Source: Agromyces mariniharenae (lineage in GTDB: Bacteria > Actinomycetota > Actinomycetes > Actinomycetales > Microbacteriaceae). From it: a DNA stretch of 64,000 nt. Position 1 is the first letter of the stretch. Every line of letters starts with the position of its first letter. Positions 18,120 to 29,215 of this stretch are shown here, piece after piece. The stretch is taken from NCBI RefSeq assembly GCF_008122505.1, contig NZ_VSSB01000001.1:418891-482890 (forward strand), read 5' to 3'. The notes beneath the pieces are model-generated. The model was given only the letters and a program-made list of their open reading frames with translations, was not told where the DNA came from and did no database searches. A program made the translations under genes and the position numbers.

Positions 18120-19229
18120 CTACTCGGAGGCCGAGAGGTACGACTCGACCGTGATGTCGCCCGCGATGATCGCGGCCTTCAGGTCGTCGAGCTGGCCCTG
18201 GAGCTCGGCCGGGACCTTGCTCTCGAAGTCGTGGAACGGCGCGATGCCGACGCCCTCGTTCTCGAGCGTGCCGATGAACGGGGTGTTGTCGAACTCGCCG
18301 TTTCCGGCTGCGAGCACGGCCTCCTTGGTGCCGACGTCGATGCCCTTGAGGATCGAGGTGAGCATGAGGTCGGCGACCGACGGGTCGGTCTCGGTGAAGT
18401 CGGCGTCGACGCCGATCATCGCGATCTCGCGGCCGGAGTCGCGGATGGCCGCGGCGGCCGACTGGTAGATCGGGCCGCCGACGGGCAGCAGCACGTCGAC
18501 GTTCTGGTCGATGAGGCCCTGCGCGGTGTTGCGCGCGGTGTCGTTCGCCTCGAAGCCACCCGTGAAGAGGCCGTCCTGCGCGGCGCGGTCCCAACCGAGG
18601 ACCTGCACGTTCGTGCCCATCTCCTGGTTGTGGTACTCGACGCCCTGGGCGAAGCCGTCCATGAAGATGGAGACGGTCGGGAAGTTCATGCCGCCGAAGG
18701 TGCCGACGACGCCGGTCTGCGAGTACGCCGCGGCCGCGTAGCCGGCGAGGAACGCCGCCTGGGCCGTGTCGAAGACGATCGGCTTGATGTTCTCGAAGTC
18801 GGTCTGGCCGTCGAAGTCGAGGTCGACGGTGTCGTCGATCGAGACGTACTCGATGTCGGGGTTGGCCTCGGCCGACTCGGCCGCCGCCGACGCCAGCGCG
18901 AAGCCGACGGTGACGATGAGGTTGCAGCCCTGGTCGACGAGGTTCGTCAGGTTGGGCGCATAGTCGGTCTCCGCGTCGGACTGCACCGTGACGGGCTCGA
19001 CGCCGAGCTCGTCGGCGGCGGCGGTCAGGCCCTCGAAGCCGAGCTGGTTGAAGGACTTGTCGTCGAAGCCGCCTGCGTCGGAGACCATGCAGGGGAGGAA
19101 GTCGCTGGCCGCCTCTCCCCCGTCGGTGCTGCCCGAATCCTCGGGCGCGGAACCGCAACCGGCGAGCAGCACGGCTGCGCCGAACATGGCGAGGCCGCCC
19201 AGCGCGGCCTTCCTGGTCGTGACCTTCAC
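18120..19229 (-). CDS. BMP family nucleoside-binding lipoprotein 1
   Basis: 369 aa. Extracytoplasmic substrate-binding protein for the ABC transporter downstream. The N-terminus is a lipoprotein signal: basic VKVTTRK, hydrophobic core, then lipobox LLAGC with lipid-modified C25. The mature protein shows the BMP/Med fold pattern (GGFDDKSFNQLG; FDTAQAAFLAGYAAA; then GTFGGMNFP and the VQVLGWDRA segment). Start: GTG at 19229 behind a perfect GGAGGA; an in-frame TTG four codons earlier would swallow the ribosome-binding site. Paralogous to the gene at 19404-20465. A 16-bp perfect palindrome lies about 125 nt upstream. Confidence 0.93.
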   Translation of the reverse strand: MKVTTRKAALGGLAMFGAAVLLAGCGSAPEDSGSTDGGEAASDFLPCMVSDAGGFDDKSFNQLGFEGLTAAADELGVEPVTVQSDAETDYAPNLTNLVDQGCNLIVTVGFALASAAAESAEANPDIEYVSIDDTVDLDFDGQTDFENIKPIVFDTAQAAFLAGYAAAAYSQTGVVGTFGGMNFPTVSIFMDGFAQGVEYHNQEMGTNVQVLGWDRAAQDGLFTGGFEANDTARNTAQGLIDQNVDVLLPVGGPIYQSAAAAIRDSGREIAMIGVDADFTETDPSVADLMLTSILKGIDVGTKEAVLAAGNGEFDNTPFIGTLENEGVGIAPFHDFESKVPAELQGQLDDLKAAIIAGDITVESYLSASE

Positions 19230-19352
19230 TGTGTCCTCCAAAGACTGCGCCCCGACCGTCGCGGGACTCGTGGAGTCACGTTACCGAATGTTGCGCTCAC
19301 CGCTCAGGTCGCGGCCGCAGGTGACATGCAATGGTTATGAAGCCGCGACATT

Positions 19353-19368
19353 CTGCTCATATGAGCAG
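19353..19368. promoter_or_regulatory. Perfect 16-bp palindrome between the two BMP genes (candidate operator)
   Basis: CTGCTCATATGAGCAG is fully symmetric and A/T-containing in an otherwise G/C-saturated intergenic region. It lies 124 nt upstream of the first BMP gene start and 35 nt past the end of the second. Shape and place suit a transcription-factor site; no regulator gene is adjacent, so the protein is unknown. Confidence 0.45.
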
Positions 19369-19403
19369 GCCGACGGGCCCCCGCTCGGGGGACGGGATGC
19401 GGA

Positions 19404-20465
19404 TCAGGGCGCGCTCGGCGACTCCACGAGCAGCTCGCCGGCGATGATCGCCTGGCGCAGGCCCTCGATCTCGCCGTCGAGCTCGGGCGTCACGAGCGGG
19501 GCGAGGTCGTGGTACGGCGCGATCTCCACGCCGCCGTTCTCGAGCGTCCCGACGTAGGGCTCGTTCGTGAACGAGCCGTCCTGCACCTCGCCGACGATCT
19601 CGACCATGGCGTCCTGCGTGTTCTTCAGCACGCTGGTGAGGATGACCGGGCGGAACTCGGGGGCGAGCGTCTCGTAGCCGTCGCTGTCGACCCAGATCAC
19701 CGAGACGCCGCCGCGCTCGAGGGCCGCGGACGTCGCGCCCTCGCCGACCTGCCCGGCGACGGGGAGGATGACGTCGGCGCCCTGGTCGATGAAGCCCTCG
19801 GTGAGCGCCTTGCCCTTGTTGATGTCCTCGAAGTCGCCGGTGAACGCGCCGTCCTGCTTCGCCTTGTCCCAGCCGAGCGCGCGCACCTGCGTGCCGTGGA
19901 TCTCGTTGTACTTCGCGACGCCGTCGACGAAGCCGTCCATGAACAGGGTCACCGGGGGTTGGTTGCCGCCGCCGAACGTGGCGACGACGCCCGTCTTCGA
20001 GACGCCCGCGGCGAGGTATCCGGCGAGGAACGAGGCCTGCGCGGTGTCGAACACGACGGGCTTCACGTTGTCGGCCTCGACCGTCTCGTCGACGATCGCG
20101 AACGCGAGGTCGGGGTTCGCCTCGGCCTGCTCGAGCGTCGCCTCGGCGAGCTCGAACCCGACCGTGACGATGAGGCCGCAGCCCGAGTCGACGGCCTGCT
20201 GCACGTTGGGCGCGAGGTCGGTCTCGCCCGTGGAGACGATCGCCTCGGCCTCGACGCCGAGCTCCTCCTCGGCCTGCTGCAGGCCCTCCCAGCTCGACTG
20301 GTTGAAGGAGCGGTCCTCGAGGCCGCCGGAGTTGGTGACCATGCGCACGCAGTCCGCGTCCGCGGCGTCGGTGCCGCCCGACTCGGGCGCGGGCGCGCAG
20401 GCCACCAGGGTGACGGATGCCGCGACGAGCGCCGCTCCGAAGCCGAACCACCGACGCACAGACAT
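19404..20465 (-). CDS. BMP family nucleoside-binding lipoprotein 2
   Basis: 353 aa paralogue of the next BMP lipoprotein. Signal peptide with basic start (MSVRRW), hydrophobic core and lipobox TLVAC (lipid cysteine C23). Family segments GGLEDRSFNQSSWEG, VFDTAQASFLAGYLAAG, ATFGGGNQPP and RALGWDKAK line up with the first copy. Divergence in the ligand-facing loops suggests different nucleoside preference; this is inference. The start lies only 26 nt after manC on the same strand, so it could be read from the manC promoter. No ABC genes are directly attached, so it probably shares the transporter at 13.7-18 kb. Confidence 0.9.
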   Translation of the reverse strand: MSVRRWFGFGAALVAASVTLVACAPAPESGGTDAADADCVRMVTNSGGLEDRSFNQSSWEGLQQAEEELGVEAEAIVSTGETDLAPNVQQAVDSGCGLIVTVGFELAEATLEQAEANPDLAFAIVDETVEADNVKPVVFDTAQASFLAGYLAAGVSKTGVVATFGGGNQPPVTLFMDGFVDGVAKYNEIHGTQVRALGWDKAKQDGAFTGDFEDINKGKALTEGFIDQGADVILPVAGQVGEGATSAALERGGVSVIWVDSDGYETLAPEFRPVILTSVLKNTQDAMVEIVGEVQDGSFTNEPYVGTLENGGVEIAPYHDLAPLVTPELDGEIEGLRQAIIAGELLVESPSAP

Positions 20466-20491
20466 CCGCTGCCCCGTTCTCTCGAGTGCCC

Positions 20492-21616
20492 CTAGAGCAC
20501 GTCGCTCGACCCGCCGAGCCGGAGGGCGTCGACGACCGCCTTGACCCGCTGGGCGTGCTCGCTCGTCGTGACGAGGAGCGCGTCGGGCGTGTCCACGACG
20601 ACGATATCGTGCACGCCGATCAGGCTGATGACCCGCTTCGCGCGGCTCACGACGATGCCGCTCGACGCGTCGGCGAGCACGCGGGCGTTCTCGCCGAGGA
20701 TCGCGAGCTCGCCGGAGCGGCCGGCCGTGTTGAGCTTGGCGAGCGACGCGAAGTCGCCGACGTCGTCCCACTGGAAGTGGCCGCGGATGACCGCGAGCCG
20801 CCCGGCCGCGGCGGCGGGCTCGGCCACCGAGTAGTCGATGGCGATCTTCTCGAGCGTCGGCCAGATCCGGTCGACGGCCGGGCCGCGCGTCTCGGGGTCG
20901 TCCCACGCCTCGGCGAGCTCCACGAGCCCGGCGTGCAGCTCGGGCTTGGTGCGGGAGAGCTCCTCGAGCAGGGTCGACGCCCTCGTGATGAACATGCCGG
21001 CGTTCCAGAGGTGGTCGCCGCCCTCGAGGTAGCGCTTCGCGGTCTCGAGGTCGGGCTTCTCGACGAAGTTCGACACGGCCTCGACGCGGTCGGCCCCCGG
21101 CACCCGGATCGGGCCGCCGCACTCGATGTAGCCGAACCCGACGGCGGGCTCGGTGGGCGTGATGCCGATCGTCGCGATGTACCCGGCGCGGGCGGCGGCG
21201 ACGGCGTCGGCGACCGCCGAGCGGAACAGCGCGTCGCCCGAGATCACGTGGTCGGCGGCGAACGAGCCGATCACGACGCCGGGCTCGCGGCGCTCGAGGA
21301 TCGCGGCGGCGAGGCCGATGGCCGCGGTCGAGTCGCGCGGCTCGCTCTCGAGCACGATGTTCTCGTCGGCGAGGGCGGGCAGCTGCGCCTCGACGGCCGC
21401 GCGGTGCGCGCGTCCCGTCACGACCATGACCCGCTGCTCGCCCGAGAGGGGTGCGAGCCGGTCCCACGTGTCCTTCAGGAGGGTCTGGCCCGACCCCGTG
21501 AGGTCGTGCAGGAACTTCGGCGCGTCCGCCCGGGAGAGCGGCCACAGCCGTGAGCCGACGCCCCCCGCGGGGATCACGCTGTAGAAGCCCTCGAGGGGCA
21601 GGGAAGGTACCGACAT
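20492..21616 (-). CDS. manC: Mannose-1-phosphate guanylyltransferase
   Basis: 374 aa, GDP-mannose pyrophosphorylase making GDP-mannose from mannose-1-P and GTP for glycolipids, glycans and protein mannosylation. Nucleotidyltransferase signature GGVGSRLWPLSR (18-29) with downstream K34; FVEKPD and WNAGMF loops; C-terminal left-handed helix region. It lacks the isomerase extension of bifunctional enzymes. Start ATG is 7 nt after TATCCT (21624-21629), so probably leaderless. Neighbouring BMP gene is 26 nt downstream. Could supply the glycan genes at 47-52 kb. Confidence 0.92.
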   Translation of the reverse strand: MSVPSLPLEGFYSVIPAGGVGSRLWPLSRADAPKFLHDLTGSGQTLLKDTWDRLAPLSGEQRVMVVTGRAHRAAVEAQLPALADENIVLESEPRDSTAAIGLAAAILERREPGVVIGSFAADHVISGDALFRSAVADAVAAARAGYIATIGITPTEPAVGFGYIECGGPIRVPGADRVEAVSNFVEKPDLETAKRYLEGGDHLWNAGMFITRASTLLEELSRTKPELHAGLVELAEAWDDPETRGPAVDRIWPTLEKIAIDYSVAEPAAAAGRLAVIRGHFQWDDVGDFASLAKLNTAGRSGELAILGENARVLADASSGIVVSRAKRVISLIGVHDIVVVDTPDALLVTTSEHAQRVKAVVDALRLGGSSDVL

Positions 21617-21682
21617 GCGATCGAGGATACCCGTCGGCCCTCCGCGGCATCCGCTCGCCGTCGCGCCCGGGAGCGCCCGGGG

Positions 21683-21726
21683 TTAGGCAGCCCTAAGCCG
21701 CGCCTCCTCCGACGCGGGACTAGACT
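21683..21726 (+). promoter_or_regulatory. sdhCDAB promoter region with DtxR/IdeR-like box
   Basis: TTAGGCAGCCCTAA (21683-21696) is an inverted TTAGG/CCTAA pair that matches 11 of the last 14 positions of the classical iron-box 19-mer; the 5' five positions match poorly, giving about 13 of 19. A -10 hexamer TAGACT lies at 21721-21726. The box would be centred roughly 40 nt upstream of the start of transcription. Confidence 0.45.
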
Positions 21727-21795
21727 CGCATGCGGGCCGTGCGCCCGTCGTGCCCTCTCGTCAAGGGCGAATCACACAGCCAGGGAGGGTTGTTC

Positions 21796-22218
21796 ATGCC
21801 AGAGACCTCGGCAGGAACCCTGACCGCACCCGAGAAGCCGGCCAAGCAGCGGCCGGGCGGCACGCTCTACCGCGGCCGCGAGGGCATGTGGTCATGGGTG
21901 CTGCACCGCATCACCGGCGTCGCCATCTTCTTCTTCCTCCTGGTGCACATCCTCGACACCGCGCTCGTGCGCGTCAGCCCCGAGGCCTACAACGCGGTGA
22001 TCGGCACCTACCAGACGCCGATCATGGGCCTGGGCGAGGTCGCGCTCGTCGGCGCCATCGTGTTCCACGCCTTCAACGGCCTGCGCATCATCCTCGTCGA
22101 CTTCTGGACGTGGGCGACCCGCCACCAGCGCGTGCTCTTCTACGTGGTCATCGCCCTCTGGGTGGTCACCATGCTCGCGTTCGTGCCCCGTCACCTGATG
22201 AACGTCTTCAGCCACTGA
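21796..22218 (+). CDS. sdhC: Succinate dehydrogenase cytochrome b556 subunit
   Basis: 140 aa membrane anchor with three hydrophobic helices. The SdhC signature is seen as WVLHRITG (H38-R39 near the quinone pocket), and H91 in FHAFNGLRII is the likely heme b ligand. First gene of sdhCDAB. ATG at 21796 is preceded by gggagg at about 8 nt; an upstream in-frame ATG (21730) lies inside the leader and is not supported. The leader (about 21733-21795) includes a small GCCCT/AGGGC stem. Confidence 0.93.
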   Translation: MPETSAGTLTAPEKPAKQRPGGTLYRGREGMWSWVLHRITGVAIFFFLLVHILDTALVRVSPEAYNAVIGTYQTPIMGLGEVALVGAIVFHAFNGLRIILVDFWTWATRHQRVLFYVVIALWVVTMLAFVPRHLMNVFSH

Positions 22219-22229
22219 GAGGCCGCGAC

Positions 22230-22676
22230 ATGACTGCCATCGAAGCACCCCGCAGCCCCGCGCGCCCGGCCCGCAAGCGCGGCGTCAACTGGGAGAAGTG
22301 GGGCTGGATCTACATGCGCGCGTCGGGCGTCGTCCTGATCGTGCTCATCTTCGGCCACCTGTTCACCAACCTGCTCGTGGGCGAGGGCGTGAAGGCCATC
22401 GACTTCGGCTTCGTCGCCGGCAAGTGGGCGGACCCGTTCTGGCAGTGGTGGGACGTGCTGATGCTCTGGCTCGCGCTCATCCACGGCGCCAACGGCATGC
22501 GCACGATCGTGAACGACTACACGAGCCCCGGCACCATCCAGCGCCTGCTGAAGCTCGCACTGTTCGCGGCCGCGGCCGTGCTCATCGTGCTCGGCACGCT
22601 CGTGGTGTTCACCTTCGACCCGTGCCCCGCCGGCGCCCCCGCCGACCTGCTCCCCTCGTTCTGCCCCGCCGCCTAG
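22230..22676 (+). CDS. sdhD: Succinate dehydrogenase hydrophobic membrane anchor subunit
   Basis: 148 aa with three membrane helices after a basic N-terminal tail. Histidines H43 (FGHLFTN) and H85 (LIHGANGMR) are positioned for heme/quinone binding, and D96-Y97 (NDYTSP) recalls the quinone-site Asp-Tyr pair of SdhD. With SdhC it anchors the catalytic dimer to the membrane and passes electrons to menaquinone. It lies 11 nt after sdhC and 7 nt before sdhA. Confidence 0.92.
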   Translation: MTAIEAPRSPARPARKRGVNWEKWGWIYMRASGVVLIVLIFGHLFTNLLVGEGVKAIDFGFVAGKWADPFWQWWDVLMLWLALIHGANGMRTIVNDYTSPGTIQRLLKLALFAAAAVLIVLGTLVVFTFDPCPAGAPADLLPSFCPAA

Positions 22677-22683
22677 GAGACCT

Positions 22684-24492
22684 GTGAATCCCGAGAGCGC
22701 CCACGTCGAGACGACGGTCGTCGACGGCGTCCACCACCACCAGTACGACATCGTCATCGTCGGCGCCGGCGGCGCGGGGATGCGGGCCGCGATCGAGGCC
22801 GGGCCGGGTGCGCGCACCGCGGTCATCTCGAAGCTGTACCCGACCCGCTCGCACACGGGCGCGGCGCAGGGCGGCATGGCCGCCGCGCTCGCGAACGTCG
22901 AGGAGGACAGCTGGGAGTGGCACACCTTCGACACCGTCAAGGGCGGCGACTACCTCGTCGACCAGGACGCCGCCGAGATCCTCGCGAAGGAGGCCATCGA
23001 CGCGGTCATCGACCTCGAGAACATGGGCCTCCCGTTCAACCGCACGCCCGAGGGCAAGATCGACCAGCGCCGGTTCGGCGGGCACACGCGCGACCACGGC
23101 AAGGCGCCGGTGCGCCGAGCCTGCTACGCGGCCGACCGCACGGGCCACATGATCCTGCAGACGCTGTTCCAGAACTGCGTCAAGCTCGGCATCGAGTTCT
23201 ACAACGAGTACTACGCGCTCGACCTCGTGATGACCGAGGTCGACGGCGTCCCCCAGCCGTCGGGCGTCGTGGCCTACGAGCTCGCCACGGGCGAGCTCCA
23301 CGTCTTCCAGGCCAAGGCCGTCATCTTCGCGACCGGCGGCTTCGGCAAGATCTACAAGACCACCTCGAACGCGCACACGCTCACGGGCGACGGCGTCGGC
23401 ATCATCTGGCGCAAGGGCCTGCCGCTCGAGGACATGGAGTTCTTCCAGTTCCACCCGACCGGCCTCGCAGGCCTCGGCATCCTCCTCACCGAGGGCGCCC
23501 GCGGCGAGGGCGCGATCCTGCGCAACGCCTCGGGCGAGCGCTTCATGGAGCGCTATGCGCCGACCATCAAGGACCTCGCACCGCGCGACATCGTCGCCCG
23601 CTGCATGGTGCAGGAGGTGGCCGAGGGCCGCGGCGCCGGCCCCCACCGCGACTACGTGCTCCTCGACTGCACGCACCTCGGCGCCGAGGTGCTCGAGACG
23701 AAGCTGCCCGACATCACCGAGTTCGCGCGCACCTACCTGGGCGTCGACCCGGTCTACGAGCCCGTGCCCGTCATGCCCACCGCGCACTACGCGATGGGCG
23801 GCATCCCGACCAACGTCGCGGCCGAGGTGCTGCGCGACAACACGACGGTCGTGCCCGGCCTCTACGCGGCCGGCGAGTGCGCCTGCGTCTCGGTGCACGG
23901 CTCGAACCGCCTCGGCACCAACTCGCTGCTCGACATCAACGTCTTCGGCAAGCGCGCCGGCCGCAACGCGGTCGAGTACGTGAAGACGGTCGACTTCACG
24001 CCGCTGCCCGACGACCCGGCGGCCGGCGTGCGCGACCTGCTCCAGCAGCTCCGCGACTCCGACGGCACCGAGCGCATCGCCGCGATCCGCAAGGAGCTGC
24101 AGGACGAGATGGACAAGGGCGCGCAGGTGTTCCGCACCGACGAGTCCCTGGCGCACGTGGCATCCGTCATCGCGTCGCTGCGCGAGCGCTACAAGCACAT
24201 CGCGGTGCAGGACAAGGGGCGCCGGTTCAACACCGACCTGCTCGAGGCCGTCGAGCTCGGGTTCCTGCTCGACCTCGCCGAGGTCGTCGTGCACTCGGCC
24301 CGCAATCGCGAGGAGAGCCGCGGCGGCCACATGCGCGACGACTTCCCGAACCGCGACGACGAGAAGTACATGCAGCACACCATGGCGTACCTGACCGGCG
24401 ACGCCCACTCGTCGCACGCCGAGGACCACATCCGGCTCGACTGGAAACCGGTGACGGTCACGCGCTACCAGCCGATGGAGAGGAAGTACTGA
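22684..24492 (+). CDS. sdhA: Succinate dehydrogenase flavoprotein subunit
   Basis: 602 aa. Oxidises succinate to fumarate with covalently bound FAD. FAD-binding GAGGAG (27-32); flavinylation histidine H57 in SHTGAAQGG; substrate-site motifs FHPTG and the HYAMGG segment; C-terminal [13 protein letters not shown] start at 22684, preceded by taggagacct, a good ribosome-binding site. Third gene of a tight operon; only one base separates its stop from the sdhB GTG. Confidence 0.97.
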   Translation: MNPESAHVETTVVDGVHHHQYDIVIVGAGGAGMRAAIEAGPGARTAVISKLYPTRSHTGAAQGGMAAALANVEEDSWEWHTFDTVKGGDYLVDQDAAEILAKEAIDAVIDLENMGLPFNRTPEGKIDQRRFGGHTRDHGKAPVRRACYAADRTGHMILQTLFQNCVKLGIEFYNEYYALDLVMTEVDGVPQPSGVVAYELATGELHVFQAKAVIFATGGFGKIYKTTSNAHTLTGDGVGIIWRKGLPLEDMEFFQFHPTGLAGLGILLTEGARGEGAILRNASGERFMERYAPTIKDLAPRDIVARCMVQEVAEGRGAGPHRDYVLLDCTHLGAEVLETKLPDITEFARTYLGVDPVYEPVPVMPTAHYAMGGIPTNVAAEVLRDNTTVVPGLYAAGECACVSVHGSNRLGTNSLLDINVFGKRAGRNAVEYVKTVDFTPLPDDPAAGVRDLLQQLRDSDGTERIAAIRKELQDEMDKGAQVFRTDESLAHVASVIASLRERYKHIAVQDKGRRFNTDLLEAVELGFLLDLAEVVVHSARNREESRGGHMRDDFPNRDDEKYMQHTMAYLTGDAHSSHAEDHIRLDWKPVTVTRYQPMERKY

Positions 24493-24493
24493 C

Positions 24494-25255
24494 GTGAGCA
24501 CCGCAACGCTCGAGAACCCGCCGGCCGCGAGCGCGCCCGTGCAGTCGTTCACGGTCACGTTCCTGATCCGCCGCTTCGACCCCGACGTCGACACGGAGCC
24601 GCGCTGGCAGGACTTCGACGTCGAGATGTACGCGACCGACCGCGTGCTCGACGCCCTGCACAAGATCAAGTGGGAGCAGGACGGCTCGCTGACGTTCCGC
24701 CGGTCGTGCGCGCACGGCATCTGCGGGTCGGATGCCATGCGCATCAACGGCCGCAACCGCCTCGCCTGCAAGACGCTGATCAAGGACCTCGACATCTCGA
24801 AGCCGATCTACGTCGAGGCGATCAAGGGCCTGCCGCTCGAGAAGGACCTGGTCGTCGACATGGAGCCGTTCTTCGCGAGCTACCGCGAGGTGCAGCCGTT
24901 CCTCATCGCGAACTCGAAGCCCGAGCCCGGCAAGGAGCGCATCCAGTCGATCGCCAAGCGCGAGATCTTCGACGACACCACGAAGTGCATCCTCTGCGCG
25001 GCGTGCACCTCGTCGTGCCCCGTGTTCTGGACCGACGGGCAGTACTTCGGCCCCGCGGCCATCGTCAACGCGCACCGGTTCATCTTCGACTCGCGCGACG
25101 ACGCGGCATCCGTGCGCCTCGACATCCTCAACGACAAGGAGGGCGTGTGGCGCTGCCGCACGACCTTCAACTGCACCGACGCGTGCCCCCGCGGCATCGA
25201 GGTGACGAAGGCCATCGCCGAGGTGAAGCAGGCCATCATGCGCGGCAAGCCCTGA
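24494..25255 (+). CDS. sdhB: Succinate dehydrogenase iron-sulfur subunit
   Basis: 253 aa electron-transfer subunit. 2Fe-2S site: C72, C77, D80 and C92, with Asp as third ligand as in many SdhB proteins. The 4Fe-4S and 3Fe-4S sites use C165-x2-C168-x2-C171-x3-C175 and C221-x5-C227-x3-C231. GTG start, one base after sdhA. The operon ends at a strong hairpin 20 nt downstream. A possible iron-box ahead of the operon would fit the high iron content of this complex. Confidence 0.97.
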   Translation: MSTATLENPPAASAPVQSFTVTFLIRRFDPDVDTEPRWQDFDVEMYATDRVLDALHKIKWEQDGSLTFRRSCAHGICGSDAMRINGRNRLACKTLIKDLDISKPIYVEAIKGLPLEKDLVVDMEPFFASYREVQPFLIANSKPEPGKERIQSIAKREIFDDTTKCILCAACTSSCPVFWTDGQYFGPAAIVNAHRFIFDSRDDAASVRLDILNDKEGVWRCRTTFNCTDACPRGIEVTKAIAEVKQAIMRGKP

Positions 25256-25275
25256 CGCGACGCGCTCGCTGACGA

Positions 25276-25308
25276 CGAGGGGCCGGTGCCGATCGCACCG
25301 GCCCCTCG
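25276..25308 (+). terminator. Stem-loop terminator of sdhCDAB
   Basis: Perfect 14-bp arms (CGAGGGGCCGGTGC and its complement) around a 5-nt loop, 20 nt past the sdhB stop. No T-run, as is usual for actinobacterial terminators. Confidence 0.75.
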
Positions 25309-25354
25309 CGCATGCTCCCGGCATCCGGCGCACCTGATCGGTACGCTGAGGAGC

Positions 25355-26743
25355 GTGAGCGAGCCCACCCCCGCCGGCCGTGGTCGAAGCCGACGCCGCG
25401 GGTCGGATGCCGCGAAGGCACGCGGCGCGACGGACGCCGCCGCGCCCGCGACCGCGGTCGTGAGCTCCAACGCCGCGACCACCGCGGCGGCGACCGGCGC
25501 GGCGGCGACCGGCGTGCCCGCCGCGGCGCCGTCGACTCCGGAGGTGGCCGGCGGGCCGTCGTCGAGCACGAAGGGTCGTTTCGAGGAGCTGAGCGAGCAG
25601 ACCCGGCAGCGGTTCGAGCCCCAGATCGCCACGATGACGAACCTCACCGAGAAGACCATGGCGCTGTTCCCCGTGCGGGTCTGGCGGCTCTTCCTCGCGC
25701 GGAACGGGTTCCTGCTCTCGGCCGGGATGAGCTACCAGGCCCTCTTCGCGATCTTCGCGGCGGTCTACATCGTGTTCGCGGTGGCCGGCATCTGGCTCAC
25801 CGGGAACCCCGACACCCTCGACGCGTTCATCACGCTCCTGAACTCCTATGCGCCGGGCCTCGTCGGCGACGACGGCATCATCTCGACCGAGGACCTCACC
25901 ACGATCGCGACGTCGAGCACGAGCCTGTTCGGCCTGACGGGTGCGGTCGCGCTCGTCGGCCTCATCTGGACGGCCATCGACTGGATCACCTATTCCCGCC
26001 TCGCCGTACGGAGCATCTTCGGCCTGCCGAAGGACACGAGCGCGTACGTGCTGCTGAAGTCGAGAGACTTCCTCGTCGGCCTGGCGTTCGGCACCATCCT
26101 GATCCTCGCGACGGCGCTGTCGGTCGCCGCGACGTCGTTCTTCGGGTGGCTGACCGGACTCATGGGCCTGCCCGAGGACTCCGGCTGGTCGGAGGCGCTC
26201 GTGCAGGGCGGGTCGATGGTCGTGGTCTTCGCCATCGACACCCTCGCGCTGGCGGTGCTCTTCCGGTTCCTCTCGGCGGCGGCCATGCCGTGGCGGCGGA
26301 TGTGGGTCGGCTCCCTGCTCGGCTCCGCCGCGCTCACCCTGCTGCAGCTGCTCAGCGGCCTCATCGTCGCCGGGGCGACCAAGAACCCGCTGCTCGCGAC
26401 GTTCGCGGTCTTCATCGGCCTGCTGCTCTGGTTCCGCGTGATCAGCATCATCATCCTCGTCGCGGCCGCGTGGATCGCCGTCGAGGCCTTCGACGCCCAC
26501 GAGACCCTGCGGATCGTCAGTCCCGAGGAGCTCGCCGCGGAGGAGCGGGCCCGCGAGGAGGACGCGCTCGTCACCGCGGCCCGGGTGCGGGTGCGCGAGG
26601 CGGAGCGCGCGGTCGCCGCCGCGAGCTGGTACGAGCGCGTTCCGGCCCGGCGCCGCCTCTCGAAGGCGCAGGCCGAGCTCGCCGCCGCGGAGGCCGCGAT
26701 CGGCCCCCGGCCGGCGAAGAAGAACGTCGGGGGCCTCCCCTAG
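25355..26743 (+). CDS. YihY/BrkB-family integral membrane protein
   Basis: 462 aa. The N-terminal ~90 residues are Ala/Thr/Pro-rich and low complexity. The membrane domain starts near FPVRVWRLFLARNGFLLSAG, split around the conserved SAGMSYQALFAIF, and contains six hydrophobic helices of the YihY (formerly ribonuclease BN) fold. A charged, probably coiled tail with many Glu/Arg/Ala follows. Function is unknown; no RNase activity should be inferred from old names. GTG at 25355 lies 7 nt after TACGCT (25342-25347), so the message is probably leaderless. Its own stop codon TAG begins the -10 box of the next gene. Confidence 0.85.
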   Translation: MSEPTPAGRGRSRRRGSDAAKARGATDAAAPATAVVSSNAATTAAATGAAATGVPAAAPSTPEVAGGPSSSTKGRFEELSEQTRQRFEPQIATMTNLTEKTMALFPVRVWRLFLARNGFLLSAGMSYQALFAIFAAVYIVFAVAGIWLTGNPDTLDAFITLLNSYAPGLVGDDGIISTEDLTTIATSSTSLFGLTGAVALVGLIWTAIDWITYSRLAVRSIFGLPKDTSAYVLLKSRDFLVGLAFGTILILATALSVAATSFFGWLTGLMGLPEDSGWSEALVQGGSMVVVFAIDTLALAVLFRFLSAAAMPWRRMWVGSLLGSAALTLLQLLSGLIVAGATKNPLLATFAVFIGLLLWFRVISIIILVAAAWIAVEAFDAHETLRIVSPEELAAEERAREEDALVTAARVRVREAERAVAAASWYERVPARRRLSKAQAELAAAEAAIGPRPAKKNVGGLP

Positions 26744-26753
26744 GATCGAAGGC

Positions 26754-28632
<1,879 letters not shown>

Positions 28633-28633
28633 C

Positions 28634-29215
28634 GTGCGCCCCGTCGCCCTCCGCACGCGACGGCTCGTGCTCGACGAGCCCATGCCGTACGACGCCGAGG
28701 CGGTGACGCGGTACTGCCAGGATCCCCTGTTCGAGCAGTACCTGACGACACCGTGGCCCTACCGCCGCGCCGACGCCGACGCGTTCCTCGGTGTGCACGT
28801 GCCCGAGTCGTGGGCGACGGGCGCCGAGCTCACGTGGGCGCTGCGCCTCGCCCACGGCAGCCGGCTCCTCGGCGTCATCAGCGTGCGGTCCGGCGAGCAC
28901 GAGATCGGCTACTGGATCGGCGCGGAGCACCGCGGCGCCGGCTTCATGAGCGAGGCGGCGATCGCCGTGGCCGAGTGGGCGCTGGGCGGCGGCATCCGTC
29001 ACGCGACCTCGCTGCGCTGGCGTGCGGTCGCGGGAAACGTGGCGTCGGCGAAGGTCGCCCGCGCGGCGGGCTTCCTCCGCGTGCATGCCGAGGATGCCAC
29101 GGTGCCGACCCGCGACGGCCGGGGCACGCTTCCCGCGTGGCATGCGGTGCGCACGGCGCCCGCCGATCCCGCGGCATTCGCGAGCTGGGCCGACATCCTC
29201 GGGGAGGCCGCGTGA
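28634..29215 (+). CDS. GNAT family N-acetyltransferase (RimJ/RimL-like)
   Basis: 193 aa. N-terminal RTRRLVLDEPMPYDAEAV is the usual RimJ/RimL-type opening. The acetyl-CoA-binding region is seen as EIGYWIGAEHRGAGFMSEA (about 97-115), with G-x-G loop, and the later NVASAKVARAAGF is the typical helix near the active site. Substrate unknown; protein N-termini or small amines are both possible. GTG start one base after the trpS stop; its own stop overlaps the next gene (GTGA). Confidence 0.87.
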   Translation: MRPVALRTRRLVLDEPMPYDAEAVTRYCQDPLFEQYLTTPWPYRRADADAFLGVHVPESWATGAELTWALRLAHGSRLLGVISVRSGEHEIGYWIGAEHRGAGFMSEAAIAVAEWALGGGIRHATSLRWRAVAGNVASAKVARAAGFLRVHAEDATVPTRDGRGTLPAWHAVRTAPADPAAFASWADILGEAA

